From Loxodes magnus (taxonomy: Eukaryota; Ciliophora; Karyorelictea; Loxodida; Loxodidae): DNA of 64,000 nucleotides. Numbering within the stretch: position 1 is the first letter of the stretch; every line of letters begins with the position of its first letter. A program made the translations under genes and the position numbers. Below are positions 1-13,279 of this stretch, piece by piece. The stretch lies in contig CAMPDV010001179.1 in NCBI GenBank assembly GCA_946699065.1, forward strand, positions 1-64,000. The letters run 5' to 3'. Under the pieces are notes generated by a model that searched no databases, had not been told where the DNA came from, and saw only the letters and a program-made list of their open reading frames with translations.

Positions 1-3000
1 GTATAGCCTGGAAATTTATGTTAAAATGTTCATAAATTATCTTATTCACTACATTGATTAAAGTAAACTTCTGTAACATTATTTGATGAGTTCTAAGCAA
101 TTCTATATTCATATTAGCGAACTTATACTATAATTTATTTTCAATTATACTCATTTTTTTCTAAAATATTAAAAAGAACTTTAGGATCATTTTATCCCAG
201 AAAATAAGGAGATATAATATTTTAATTTGATTAGTCTAAAGAAATTCAATATTATATTTAGTGATTGTCTATAAAAAATAGATATCTTATATTATTATTG
301 GTATCTCTTAACTTTTGTTCTACTATAGAGAAAAATTCTTCCATTTGGTTATTTTATAGCAATTATATGTATTATTAGTTTTGATCTTTTACGTTTTGAA
401 AGTAATTTATAATGCTTATTATTTATGAAAATTCTTCAAGTTCTTAAAAGGAAATTAGGTAAACTAGATGAACTAAATCAAAATTATTAAGTTTATCCAC
501 AAATTCTTATTTCTAATTTTCATTTTCTAAATAGTCTCTACATAGTTCTATAATTTCTTTATTAGGTATTTTTCTAAAATTTAGTCAATTATTATTGTAT
601 TCAACTCTTTAAAAAAGCAAAATATTCGAATATTCTTTAGAACTGAAGACATGTGAGGTTGTAAAAAACATTATTAAGTTTTCTTTCTTATTTTTTTCCT
701 ATCAATTTATTTCTAGTAAATCTAGTTTAGATATTTACTCAACTCTACGTCTTTAAATTATTTAATTAACGAATTGTTATATTTCATATATTTACTTTGT
801 TTACTTTCTATCATATTTTTATCAGATCTTTTTATAAATTTAAGTAATTAAAGCATATATTATTAAATCTTCTTATGAAAATCTAAAATTTTAATTCAAT
901 TATTCATTTTCTGATTATTCTCAATCTATCTTTTATCGAATCATTTTATAAATAACTTCAAACCAATCTTCTTCCCTATCATTTGATTAATTTATAAGAC
1001 TTTTTTCAACTAACTATTTTATTTCTTATTTCATGAATTGTATTATCTATTAGATTTATTTGAAATATTTATTTTAATTTATAATTCAATCTTCTTGATT
1101 GTCATTTTTGTAATTTCATTTTCTTTCGATATAATTACATATAATTAAGCTTTATTTTTGTAAAGTTTCGTTTTTTAGTTCTTGAAGTAAATATTTTTTT
1201 CTTTCAATCAGTTTTGCTTCTCAAAACTCTTGATATTCTATTTCATTAATTTATTTTCAATCACTTAGTTTTTAATATTTTATTAGCCTTTCTTAGTCAT
1301 ATAAATTTAGTTAACTAATATCATTTTTTATTTCTATATTTTCTATCTTTCTTATATCTAAATTATCTTCTAATTACTCTAAATTATTCATAAGGGTAAA
1401 CCTTTAAGTTATTTAACTATCATATCTATAAAACTAAGTCATAAAGAATCCTCAAAATTATATTCTATACTTTATTTGTTTCCTATCAAATACATAGATA
1501 TGCATTAATATTTCATCATCTTATATCTGAATTTAATCATCCAAATAAAGCTTCAACTAGTTAAACTTATTTTCTTATATCATTCTAATAATTAGTTAGT
1601 TATCTTGTGCACTTTGATTAACTTTAGGAAACTAATTTAAAATTTAATCAAGAGATTCTTATAGTTAATCCTATAGAACATATGCATACAAAACTTAAAG
1701 GAGAGAGTAATTTCGTTCTATAAATTAAATTAAAAGCTAAGATAGATTCGAAGATTTTAAAATTTAAACTAGTTTATCAGATAAAAGTTAAATATTTATT
1801 TTAATGTATTCAGTTTAATCTTCATGCTATTTTTATTCTATGAAAATTGATATATTTTAAGTATCTTTTTTATCATCAAACATTTATTTGCTTTCTTTTA
1901 TGTTCTCTTCTATTTTTTATAAATCTTCATATAGATAATATTATCAGTCATAGCAATCATACAATTTTTTTAGGATTTCATAAATTGAAAGCTATTTTTA
2001 TTCTTTATCTATCTAAATTTCTTTTTTGCTTTGTAAATAAAATGCATTTAACTTTCCATTGAAACTCATTAATTCTGTCTTTACTATTATCAAATTTCCT
2101 TATCAAATATTTAAACTTTCAGGTTTTAGAAGCTTAAAACTCAAATTTTTTAGATCTTTTTTATTTCCTAACTTTAAATACTTTTTCTCCTATTTATAAA
2201 AATCATAAAACTCTGAATATGATTTAGTTAGTTAAATAAAATAGAGTTAATTCTAATTTCCAAAGACAAAAATATTTTTTCTCTTTTCTTTTCTTTTTAT
2301 TCATTTAAATATTTATTCTTAGATTTCTTTTAGTTATTTAATTTAGTCTTATTATATACTTGAAATTACTTCTTAAGAATTAATTGGATCATTATATGAA
2401 AACTATCATAAATTTAAAATTTTTGCTACTTTTTATTATAAAATGTCTTTAAGTATCAAAGCATATAAAACTTTTATGAATCCATAATTTTATTCCAAGT
2501 ATTTAAGCAATTTAAATTATAAATCAGAGTTTTAAATTTATTTTCACTTTTCTATTAATTTTTATTCTTATAACATCACGAAATTTTATTTAGACTCACT
2601 TAGTAAATTAAGTTCTTCCGTTTAATAAAATATGTAAAAATTTTCTTTTAAGATAACTTAGTAATTTTGAAAGCCAATAACTACTTTTTTCTTCTACTAA
2701 ATTTCTTTTTCGCTTTGGCCCCCTTTTATCTTGGATATCTGGGAATCTTCTATCTAAATCGTATTTACCAGATTTCGACTCACTTCTTCTTTTGATCCTA
2801 TATCTTGATTCTTTTTTATTTGCTTATTATTGATATTTTTAATGTTCTGGCTAGTGTCTTTTACTTGCTTTGATAGTTATTTCTGCAATTAATTTATGAG
2901 AATAGTTTCCTTTATAAAGCCTGGACTAAAATATTGATTTCTAAGAAGAAAATTAAAGGTTGATATGGTCTTTTGTTGGTAATGATTGGCGCTTTAATTT

Positions 3001-3074
3001 TGTTATATGATTTCAGATGAAAGATTTGAAGGATTGGATAATAATGTCATAATTAGATGATTTGCTTAGGACAT
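1..3074 (-). CDS. Giant protein kinase-MORN protein, paralogue A (N-terminal part, runs off left edge)
   Basis: Read with TAA/TAG=Gln and TGA=Trp, this strand gives one frame of about 1,024 codons from ATG at 3074 to the window edge. It matches the N-terminus of the gene at 44639 closely: both start with MSQ, share HLIMTLLSNP and FSPGF, and both have a Gln/Lys-rich stretch with KQVKDT. At the left edge it matches the stretch just before the kinase domain (TEVYFNQ, then PGY); the copies differ there by only about four codons of length. The start was chosen because both paralogues have ATG at the same place after A-rich DNA. The kinase and MORN regions must lie to the left of the window. The first ~1,000 residues resemble no domain I recognise. 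Family and frame are well supported; whether the gene is intact beyond position 1 cannot be seen. Confidence 0.85.
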
Positions 3075-4159
3075 TTGATTAATTTTCTTAAATATGAGTT
3101 AGATTTAAAAGCAAGGTTGATTGGTTAAATAATAAATTTAAATGAAATAAACTAAAATTTATATTAAAAGCTTATATATAAATCCTATTTTATTCTTTAT
3201 TTAATTTATATCTTTTAATCACTATAATTACTCTTATTTTATTTACTTTATTAAAATGATATCCATTTCTATCTCGATTAAATGTTTAAAAAATAGTTAA
3301 AGTCTATAATTATCTCATAGTTTAAAAAGATAGGAATTTAAAAAAGCGATTTATAAAATGTATAAAATAAATTTAAATATATAAGTAATTTTTGGTAAAA
3401 GGTTTGAATTGATTTAATTAGATTTAGTTATTTATTTTTATAAATATTTCTTTTTAATTTTTTATTAATCATATAATAATAGCTTTAATATATAACTTTT
3501 AAAATTATTAGTTGTTTTATATGATTAAACTTATGAAAAATTAAATAGACATATGAGAGAATAATAAATTACTATGAATTCAAATTAGAAATAAGCTAAA
3601 ATTAAAAATTAACTTCACTCTTAAATCAATTATATTAAACCATTTTTATAAATTGAGATATTCAAAGAAATCTTAGATAAAAATTAAAAAATTAAAGAGA
3701 TTAAATTGCTTAAAAAAGCATAAATAAATTATTAAATAAAAATAATAAAATAAAGATATTTATTATTGGGTCTATAAATTAATAATTGATAATCTTTCAC
3801 ATCTAACAATAATTATAAACAATATTATAAATAAAATATTATTAATCACTTTTAGATCTTAATTCAATTATTTTATTTCAATTTAAGTTTTTATCAAATT
3901 AAATAAATGTTAAATATTTATTTTAGATTCTAACTAAATCTTTATTAAACAATTCTAAAATTAAATTAACAAAACAAAAACATACTTTCATAATAATATA
4001 ACTTATTTCAAATTATTTACCTTTTAGATCAATAAATGTCTGTGATGCTCTTAAAAGAGTAAATTAAAATATTTCATATTCAATTTATTTTTAACTTTTA
4101 TTTTATATCATACAGAGTACAAGTACAATAAATTTTATTATTATTTATATTCATTTTTA
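3075..4159. other. AT-rich intergenic DNA
   Basis: Almost pure A/T with short poly-A and poly-T runs. It contains the presumed promoter of the minus-strand kinase gene, but I see no distinct motif, repeat or coding-like base composition. Confidence 0.6.
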
Positions 4160-4680
4160 AAATGCATTCTGGTTTCTAGTCGAACGAGTAGGTAATCCAG
4201 TGCAGTCATGTCTGCAAATACTCTTGCAATAGATGCCGCCACAAACAAGTAAGGACGGTACCATTGTGTGATAAGCCTTAATTGCTTGAGGGTTCTCTCT
4301 ATCGGTATGAGAAAGTGACTAGAGGGAACTGAAATCCAGATTTCAGAATTATCCTGATTCTACATATCGCTATTTTGACAGGAAATAGAAAACAACCAAG
4401 ACATGACTGAGATTAAAAATAATTATTACTTAGAAGAATTAACCTAATTGAGTCATTTGACACTAATATTGGAATTTTCTCTAACCCCTTCTAACTACAG
4501 CCTTTGAAAGAATTACAAGAATTTGAAGGGTGAAGGTAATCAATTTTGATTATAAAAACGGAGAGAAAAAGACAAGAAGTAAAGAGACCAGATAAAGCTA
4601 GAAAGATTTCTATCCCATTATTAATAACTAAATTTGGTTCCTTTATTTTTTCGTGGTGAATCAAAAACAGTGGCACCACG
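4160..4680 (+). mobile_element. MULE-type DNA transposase remnant, copy 1
   Basis: A G+C-richer island that aligns with 23110-23690 on the other strand. The shared parts are an ATAGATG-centred block (reading TLAIDAATNKQG here, TQTIDGTMYKYG in the other copy), a block around GAAATCCAG, and a later PFQLQ block. In the better-kept copy the order is I-D-G-T, then a Glu-Trp region, then IITD, which is the layout of Mutator-like DDE transposases. The reading frame changes at least once relative to the other copy, near 4530-4550, so this copy is dead. No terminal inverted repeats or target-site duplications could be recognised. Only the central catalytic region is visible. It lies directly upstream of a short hairpin-ended repeat at 4721, but whether the two belong to one element is unknown. 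Confidence 0.55.
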
Positions 4681-4720
4681 CTAATTTAATTAATTAATTA
4701 ATTTATATTATTACTGATTT

Positions 4721-5032
4721 AAATAGGGAGGAGCAAAATTCCAACTGAGATCAATTTAAGCTCTGTTGTTAAAAAGTATCATATATATGAAGAATAAAAA
4801 GAATTTTGGCTGAAGCACATAAAGAATTCAGAAACTGAGGCATCAAGTAAAAATATATTAAAGGATAATAAGAATTAAAGGTCGCGCTTGGTATAATTCC
4901 GATCACGGCCCTACAAAAGACATAATTCACAAGGAAATATTAGCAATGAGAAAGACTTCAAAAAAGAAAATATTTGATTTAAAAAAATGTTATTAAAACA
5001 TTTGCACGCTATTGAGACGCTACGCGCTCTGT
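4721..5032 (+). repeat. Short hairpin-ended repeat, type A, copy 1
   Basis: Starts AAATAGGGAGGAGC after a long A/T run, holds a body of ~270 bp that can be read as protein (GRSK, then PTEI), and ends with a G/C-rich hairpin at 5003-5032 (GCACGC...GCTACGCGCTCTG). The same beginning and end recur at 6911, 8528, 17954 and 21487, always on this strand. Of the three type-A copies this is the most diverged. Confidence 0.6.
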
Positions 5033-6285
5033 AATCTTAGATTTTTATATATAAATGACAAATATAATTATTAACCACCTACCATTCATCAATTTTTTTT
5101 ACTATTAAAAGCATAATTTTATTGATTAAATTATTTTAATTGAGAAATATTTAAAATATTTAACTATTTAATATAATAATAAATAGCCAAAGCCTAGGAA
5201 TTACATTAAATGTTTATAAATTTAATCTTAAATAAGGTTAAAAATTTTAATTATCTTTTCGATTATAATGTAAATAATTTATCTGAGATTAATCATTAAA
5301 CAAGAAAGAAAACAGATTAAAAAAATTGGAAGCTAATTAAAAACAATTTTCTTATAAAAAATGATTACTATTTAAAATGTTTAAAATGTAAAAATTATTT
5401 TACATTCGCATATAAAAAATGTTGATTAAGTTAATTTTTTAGAATATTCTTAACGATTTATAAAAATATAGATTAATTGAACATAATATTTAAACTTTAT
5501 AAGTAATTTGTTTTATAAACTAGATAGATTTAATAATAATAATATCTCACATAAATGTTTATTTTTTTAATTTAATAGAAATTTTAAATAATTACATCTA
5601 TAATAAAAATTAATTTTAAATTATATATATTAATATCAAATTTAAGAAATTAAAATAGTTATTTTTTATTATCTAAATGCTTAAATATTAAGAATGTAAA
5701 TAATTATCAACTATTTTCTCTTTATTTATTCAATTATTTATTTTCCAAATTTATTTTTATCTTATTTTTAGTCGTCAAACTAAACTTAATCAATAAAAGC
5801 AATTTAAAAATTAAGCTAAATTGCCAAAAAATTTAATAAATCTTAGTTGAATAAAAAAGAATAAAAAATAAATGAAATTAAGAATAATTAGTTTAAATAA
5901 GAATAATTGATAAAAATTAAATAAATATATTAAAAATATTTTTATTATTTTTAAATTATTTTAATTAAACAATTCCTAAACCTCTTAAAGATGCTATAAA
6001 ATGTATTTAATTATGAAAAAACCTAAATTTAAATAATATTTAATATTCTCATAAATCTTAGAAAATTTATGTTTAGAAATTTTTATTTACTTCATTATTT
6101 TTAGTCTGAGTTAAAGATTATAGAGTCTTAGTTTTAATATGTACCTTTTTATTTTTTTCCCTGTAAAATATTAAATTATTATATTAGTAATCAAGTTTAC
6201 AATGGAAATCGAATCTGAATATCTATAATAAGATATTTATAAGATAAATTTATATCTTAGAAAATTATGTTGCTACATATTTTAG
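5033..6285. other. AT-rich DNA without visible genes
   Basis: No coding-like composition, repeat or structure could be recognised on either strand. Confidence 0.6.
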
Positions 6286-6289
6286 AAGA

Positions 6290-6890
6290 ATATGTGATAA
6301 AGCAAACGAAGAAAGAAAACAGAAATAATAAGAAATAATAAGAAATAAATCTCAGAAGAATTTTACTGCTTTTGACCAAAAAGGAAAGAACAAATATTCA
6401 GAAAGAAATTCCATAATTCAAGAATCAGCGAATAGAATAAAAATTGGAGAAAAAACAAGAAGGACAGTGGATTTTGAGGGGAAAACAAGTATGACGGATT
6501 TACAAAGTTCTACGACATCCTTTTAGTTAGAAGAGAGCAGGAAAAATAGATATTAACTGTCAAGCTCTTCTCTAAAACTATAAAAATAATTTTATCCTTT
6601 TTATTTATTTTATATATAGTTGGATAAATTCATAATTGTAAGACAAGATTAGTAGAAACTACTCAATAAGATCTTATTAGATTTTGAAACCCAAGTTTGA
6701 AAATGCATAAAATATTGTTCAATCACCTTAGAATATGCGAATTTATAGGTTATAATCAAGTAAAATTTATATAAGTGAGTTAAAAACCTATCACTTGGAA
6801 ACAAGAGTTGTATGCCTAATACTAATTGGATCGATAAGATGGAGTTGGATAATATGTATTATTTATGAGCTTAAATGACTAGAGATATTG
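6290..6890 (+). mobile_element. Decayed coding islands of a mobile element (type uncertain)
   Basis: Two A-rich, moderately G+C-rich islands (about 6290-6570 and 6620-6890) that read as Lys/Gln/Glu-rich protein. The first contains a short Phe/Lys/Gly stretch vaguely like the zinc knuckle of the elements at 22030 and 59206, but without the cysteines. The second has W-K-Q-E-L followed by an Asp/Gly-rich stretch. They lie immediately upstream of the type-A repeat at 6911. No family could be assigned. It could also be a dead host gene. Confidence 0.35.
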
Positions 6891-6910
6891 AATTGCTTAT
6901 AATTTAATGT

Positions 6911-7200
6911 AAATAGGGAGGAGAATTCTTTACACTGAAACAATAAAATCTCTTTGAAATTAAGACTATCGTATGAAGACCAATTCGAGAATCCAGCAGG
7001 AGTCAAAAAATGAAACAGTATTGGTCTAACGAATTTAAAAGGATGCTTAGACATTTAGGTCTCCTTGAATGGCATTCCGATTCATTCAATAGAAGACAAG
7101 AACGATTAAGGGATGCTAATGCATAGGAATTTCCAGAAAAATTTGTATAAACTAAAAATTTAAATAAAAACTAAATAATATTGAGGTTCTTCGCGCTCAA
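6911..7200 (+). repeat. Short hairpin-ended repeat, type A, copy 2
   Basis: Begins AAATAGGGAGGAG and ends at a TTGAG...CTCAA hairpin (7181-7200) with GGTT and GCGC in its loop. The body aligns with the copy at 8528 around the peptide LGLL-x-x-HSD. In that block three codon differences are synonymous (TTG/CTT, TCT/TCC, GAC/GAT), which argues that the repeat once coded for protein. Confidence 0.6.
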
Positions 7201-8229
7201 AATTTAAGTTTTTTAAAGTGAAAAAAATTTAATTTCTACCTTTGCTAATATAATTTTTTTATATCTAAAAATTTCTCGAAATTTTATTAAGTTATTAATT
7301 TTATTATATATGAAAATTTGTTCTTTCTTCAGCAACTTTTAAATTTGTTTATTTTTCAGTAAAATCTCAAAGAAATTTTTTTATTTAATTTTATTAATAT
7401 TTTCCTTATTCTAAGATCAATTATTAATATAAAATTGAAATATTTTTTTAAGATAGCTCGAAAAAAATTATTTTATTATTTAAAAATTAAAAAATTTAAG
7501 TAAATAAGGTAGGGTTCTTATCTAATATTTATATCATTTAATAATTAATTTTGTATTAATTAATCTTTTAAGCCTAATTTTTATTTAGAATTACATTTAT
7601 TTAATTTAAATGTAAATGCCTCTATAACTTGATTTTGATATATAATTTATTAAAAATTATCTTTATAGATATTTTATTTATTTGTTAAACTTATTCGTTT
7701 TATTTATATTGCAACTATTTTAATATATTTTCAATTTAATTTTCTAAATTATTAAGAGAAAAAAAATCCAAAACTAACTATAAATTTATTTTATTTAACT
7801 AATAAATAAAAATTGTATTTACAACTAGATTTAATAAAACCTTAATTCTCAACACATAATAAATCAGCATTTTACTAATAAATTTTACACAAAAATTTAA
7901 TAAATAATATTAAAAGTTTTATAGAATAGGAAAGTAGTTTAAAGTATTTATTTTCAGATTTAAAACTTTCTATCTAAAATAAAAATAGTTTAAGTTTTTT
8001 TCAAAAATTAGATTGTTTATTAAATATTTTAAATATTAATGAAAATTTATATTTTACTATTTTTTAAGTCTAAAATTTTATTTTTACACTAATTTACTTA
8101 TTTAAATTACTACTTATTTATCTATTATTGATACTTCATTATTTTATTTTATCAAATTTTATAAGCAAATTTTTAATCAAATGCAATATAAAGTTTTAAG
8201 TAAATGAAAAATGTTATGCTAATAAATTT
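7201..8229. other. AT-rich DNA without visible genes
   Basis: Only A/T runs. Nothing recognisable on either strand. Confidence 0.6.
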
Positions 8230-8520
8230 CCTCTCCAAAGTAGGAATTCACTAGTTTAAAACCAGTTCAATTATAGGGTAATACTACTTTCAATGATTCA
8301 GCTTCTTCTTCCATATTTTACCACCGCGTGTCGGCTAAAAAGAGGTTATATCTTTTCAAATTTGCTTGCAAATTTTCTAATTTTAATAGCTATTCCTTCA
8401 GAAGTAACATGCGTTCTACAGATATAACATTTCTTTCTAAAAATGCTTTTTTTGGCTTACATTCTCTCTATTTCTTCTGGATTGATTGATTTATCTCTTG
8501 TGGTTGTTGTTATATATATT
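8230..8520 (-). mobile_element. Coding-like island, likely element fossil
   Basis: The strand opposite to the neighbouring repeat reads as a Leu/Lys/Glu-rich, coiled-coil-like peptide (for example ERMLLLKEQLLKLENLQ). A second frame gives a C-Y-I-C-x-x-H motif, so the true frame is undecided. Family unknown. It abuts the type-A repeat at 8528. Confidence 0.3.
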
Positions 8521-8527
8521 ATATTTT

Positions 8528-8838
8528 AAATAGGGAGGAGCAATCCTCTAACTGAGATTAGCTTAAATTAAAGTCCAAGGAATTACTTCAGGAGCGACAA
8601 CTGGGCAAGAATCTCGGCAGGAGTCGAGCAGGAAAGAACTGAAGGCATTGAGTAACGGTTGATGAAAAGAGCCAGACGATTAGGTCTCTTGGGGGATCAT
8701 TCTGACAATGCCCTATTAGAAGAAAGAATTTCCAAAAGAGGTAAGCTCTGGAGGAAATTTTCAATGAGAAATTTTTATTTTATTTAAATTAAATTAATTT
8801 AAAGAGCTGCACATCATCAATAGTGTGTCGCGCTCTTT
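8528..8838 (+). repeat. Short hairpin-ended repeat, type A, copy 3 (best preserved)
   Basis: Begins AAATAGGGAGGAGC. One frame runs through the body as GRSNPLTEISL, an Arg-rich stretch, then LGLLGDHSDNALLEE. It ends in a nested hairpin at 8801-8838: outer stem AAAGAGC/GCTCTTT, inner stem GCACA/TGTGT. The protein-like reading and the hairpin are both seen in other copies. The function of either is unknown, and I recognise no protein family. Confidence 0.65.
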
Positions 8839-8979
8839 AATCCAATTTGTTTATTCTATTTAGTTTAAGTCTACTTATGTTTTATTAATTTTTTTCTTTA
8901 TTATAATTAATTTTTTCTTTTTTTCTAAAATCTTTTTAAATTTTTTGTTGCATTATTCACAAGTATTTATTTAGTTATT

Positions 8980-9420
8980 CTTTATTCTTCTCATATTGCT
9001 CCTTTTATTTTTTACAAGGTGTATGCAAATCTATTTTCGTGACTTGAATATCGATTTTATATTGTATCTATTTCAATTATTTTTGCAGTTCCATTAAAGT
9101 TCTAATTAGTTTGAAAATCATTTTTGAGTTTAATTTTAGTCCATTCCTATAAATTGTATTTCGTTAGGTAGCCCTAACTGATATTTGTCGTGAGATTTCT
9201 AACGCTAATCCCTTCTTCTGCCATTTTTTGATTTTTTTGAGATATTTACAATTGTTTAGTTGATAGGTGCTAGTACTTGCCTTCTTGCTTTGGTGAGGTG
9301 GATTTTTTAATACTTTCTGACAAATGTTTCTAATCTTTTTCTTCTCTAAATACAGCGTGAATCCTCAGGTAAATCTCCATATTTTTTATAAACAAAAATG
9401 TTAAATAAATAAACGAATTT
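8980..9420 (-). mobile_element. Coding-like island, likely element fossil
   Basis: The minus strand reads as a basic, Lys/Gln-rich protein, including LEKKKIRNICQKVLKNPPHQ and a later Gln/Lys-rich tail. Base composition differs clearly from the surrounding A/T sea. No domain recognised and no clear start or stop. It may be a fragment of the coiled-coil/zinc-knuckle elements or of a dead gene. Confidence 0.35.
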
Positions 9421-10440
9421 AAAAGGGTAATTTGAATTAAATATTTTAAAGGGTTATCAATAATATTTAAATAGGAAATATTATTATATTGAAGATTATT
9501 AATAGCAATTTTAAAATTAAGATGTCTCTAAATATTTATTTCTAGAATTATTAAAATATTTTAAGATTTATATAAGTAATTATTAATATAATCATATTTT
9601 AGAAAAAGGAAAGTTTAATTTTGAATAGACAAAGAATAATAATTTATACAATCTATTAGTTATAATTTAAAAATTCTACATACTTATAAACTAACTTAAA
9701 GATATATCTTTAATTTTATCAAATTTTATTAAAAAAATAAATTCCATAAATTACAAAAAATTAAAGTTAAATAGATAAATAATAAAAATATATATTACTG
9801 CTATATAGAAATTCGAAATTAAGAAATACAATAATTTAAATTTATAAAACTAAAAAATTTAGTTTTTTCTATAAAAATAAATTTGAAATATTTTTATTTT
9901 TAAGTAAGAAAAAAATTATGCAATGTTATTTAAATATTTTTTCTTAAAAATTAGCCTTAAATTTAATTTATTGTTTATTTTTTTTAATAAATTTCTTTTT
10001 TACTGAATAAATTTATTTATTTAAATATTTATTAGCTTTTAAGATTTTATTGTTATTGGTTTTTAAATTTTAAACTAAGATTTTAAATAAATAAATTTTA
10101 TAAATAAAAATAAAGCAAAGGATTTTTTATTTCAGTTATAAATAATTCAAGTTTTAAATTATATTTCATACTATTTTTATGACCTAGAATGAAAAAAGAA
10201 ATCTACAAACCTTAAACTTTTATTTTAATGCAAATTTTTTAATATAGTTTTTTATTTAACTTGATTTAGGACATTTTTATTTCAAGATAATTAAAAGATT
10301 ATGTGAGTTTACTAGGAATAATAAGTTGCTTTTTATTATAAATAATAGAATGCTTATATTTTGGGTTTACTTAATAGTTCTTAATTTAGTATTTTCTTTA
10401 TACCATTTAATAATAATATATCCTCAAAATAGGTAACAAA
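9421..10440. other. AT-rich DNA without visible genes
   Basis: Nothing recognisable on either strand. Confidence 0.6.
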
Positions 10441-10599
10441 ACTTTCCCTATTCATCTAAGTAATTCATACTTTATGCTTCAATTAGCAAGAAAAAATGTT
10501 TTAAGAGTTTATAACTTTAAACGTAGTTGAAGAGAAGTAGAAGAAGAAATCGCTTTAATAAAATGTTAATGAAATGAACTTAATGATATGAATTAGTTA

Positions 10600-10990
10600 C
10601 TTCGTTTAATTATGTTCATAAAGTTCAAACTTCGTTGTTTTCATCTTCCAACTCTTCCCCGTTGCTTCTTGTACTTTCTTTTTGTTCTTCTTTAGGCCCC
10701 AATTATTTATTTGTATTTTGTCCTACAATTTCAATTCTTTTTTTTTGTAATTTCCTAAGGAAAATTTTATTTGTATGTTTGCATAAATTTATTTTTGAGA
10801 AGTGAACTGATAGTTTATGTAGAGTGTATCATAAGTCATTAGTTTTTCAAAGTTTTTCCAGAAATTTACCAGAAAGATTCATAAATGAATCCAAATAGTA
10901 GAAAAATTGGGGATATGCTTAAATTTATCTTTTCTTCCACATGGACAGAGCACGTTTTCTTCAAGATAATGACGCGTAAATAAATAGTAT
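10600..10990 (-). mobile_element. Coding-like island with a Cys-Pro-Cys-Gly motif
   Basis: The minus strand reads YLEENVLCPCGRKDKFKH followed by an aromatic-rich stretch and then a Lys/Gln-rich segment. The C-P-C-G...K-H arrangement resembles a small zinc-binding motif, and the order (motif plus basic coiled coil) recalls the zinc-knuckle elements elsewhere in the window. Frames cannot be fixed by stop codons in this genetic code, so this stays tentative. Confidence 0.3.
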
Positions 10991-11319
10991 TGAAAATTTT
11001 AAGTCTAAGTGCGCAACTTAAAAATTGAAATTATTAATTTCCTGCATTTCTTGTTAAATTTACTATAATTTATAGCAGGAATTTCTGAAGTCCTTCAAGT
11101 TGATCTCTGAATATCTATACAGAAGACATGTCTCTATAGCGTTGTTAACTATACAAGCCTATCATAAAATAATTTATTTAAACGATATATTTATATGAAA
11201 TATTGCCAAACTATATAGAGTTACTATCACTAGTTCATGAAACTTAAATAAAAACTTAAAATCGCACCTTAAAAAATTTAAATGGGAAAACTTATTCAAA
11301 TTAAAAAAGATAACAGATA

Positions 11320-11340
11320 TTTAAGGTTGCGGCGCTAAAA
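11320..11340. repeat. Short hairpin, GGTT...GCGC loop type
   Basis: TTTA/TAAA stem around a loop with GGTT and GCGC. The same layout occurs at 7181-7200, where it closes a type-A repeat, and at 13280-13301. It may mark the 3' end of an element whose body has decayed. Confidence 0.35.
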
Positions 11341-13279
11341 TAAATTAATTTTATTTTATTTCTATACAAAATTGTCTACCCACTTTATTATACTATTTCT
11401 TCTAACTTTTTTATCTATCATACTAAAATCAAAATTTTATAATGTATTTAACTAATAAACTAGCAGGCAGTAACTAATAAGCTTTGTATAAATAAAAATA
11501 ATGCAAATAAGCTTATAAGGTAAATAATTTTATGCTATACTAGCTAGTTAGAAATAATTAAGTATCATAATTATATTAAGCTTTATATAACTTAAATAGT
11601 AAATAAATCAAATTAGAGTAAAATTGTCCAGGAAAATAGTAATAAAAGCAAAAAGCAAAAGATTACTATTAACTGATCTTTATTTTTAATATGCATCTTA
11701 ATTGTAATTAAAGATGTTTATATAAGTTTCGAAAAAATTAAAAAAAATAGTAAATAATAAAGTTTAATATTACAGTGTAAATTTTATTGATGAGATAAAA
11801 AAGAATCTAAAGTTAAATCTTTTTTGCTTAGATGAATTTAATAAACCTCTTAAATGATTTTTAAATATAAATCTTTATCTATCATTTCATTTAAATAATT
11901 TTTTTTAATTCTTTAAGTTATAGAATTAATATTCATGTCTCATATAAAACCCTAAAAATTTTATAAATTTGGTTTACTAAAATTGGGAAAGTTTAGCAAT
12001 TAATAAATTATTTATTTATATAGTTTAGTTTACTATTTTTATTTATTAAGATGCTAATTAATGATAGAGCTTATATAACTATCTAAAACTTTTTTCTAGT
12101 ATTGTTTCATTAGCTTAGATTTATCTTAAAAGAGAAAAATATTTCATAATAATAGTCAATTTTATTAATTATTTTTAATTAAGAACATAATTATTACAAA
12201 TTATTTTTATTATTCTAAATTTAAAATTCTTATCTAAAAGTACCTTAGTAAAGGGTAGTTAAATTTTTATAGATAAAAAAAATTTTGAATTTAATAAAAT
12301 CTGAAAATTTTTAAATCTAGTTTAATAATAAAATTTCTTAATATTTTATTTGCACATTTATGCTCTATTTAATAATAATAAATTAATATTTTAAATGCTT
12401 CTTAATTATTTGGTATGATTCTTTTTATAATAAACTTAACTATGAATAAACTTATTTAAAATGCATATATTTTATTATTTTGAATTAAAATAATAAAATA
12501 TAAGATTATTCTGCTTTTACAAATATTTATTTTAATTTTATTGTAAATTATTATTTTATATAATTACTATAATTTTTAATTTTATAATTATTTTCATAAA
12601 ATAATTATTTTTAATTATAAACATATATATTATAAGCAAAAATTTATTTTATAATCTTAAATAATGTAATTTTTAAATTACATTTCTTTTTATTTTTCTA
12701 TTTATTTTTATTTATTTAATAAAATCTAATTTATATGATTTTGTGGAATTTTTAATATAAATAAAAAAAATAGTTATCTTTATCATCGAATAATTACTTA
12801 TATTTATATAAAATATTTATTTATAAAATTAAACTTTTAAAACTTGCAATCTTAAATCTATTAAATAATTTAAAAATGTTGCCATAAAGTATCCAATAAT
12901 TATTTAGAATTCATATTGTTAATTTAAAAGAAAATTAATAATTTTTAATTTATTCTTATTAAATTTATAATTCTTTCTATAAACTTGCTTTATTTCTATG
13001 ATATTGAAATATTAAATTTATAAAAAAGTTATTTTCTGAACATATTTCAGAATATTTTAAAATTTTTATTATAATTCGCTTTGATAAAGTTTAGTAAGAA
13101 AAAATAATTAAATTATTTATAAATAAAAATTTTGCTAAAAAATAACACATAATTAAGAAAATCTAAATATATATCCAATCAAATAAACTTTAAAAATTAT
13201 TAGGGTTATAAACTATTTTTCCATTAAAATGTTATATTTATATTAAAAATTTAATTATCTCTAAATTTATTTAAATAAT
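11341..13279. other. AT-rich DNA without visible genes
   Basis: Among the most A/T-pure parts of the window. No feature recognised on either strand. Confidence 0.6.

Noticed and set aside
4160-4400. Several palindromic stems suggesting a structured RNA
   Set aside because: The homologous copy at 23110-23690 does not preserve the pairing, whereas the protein reading (MULE transposase) is preserved.
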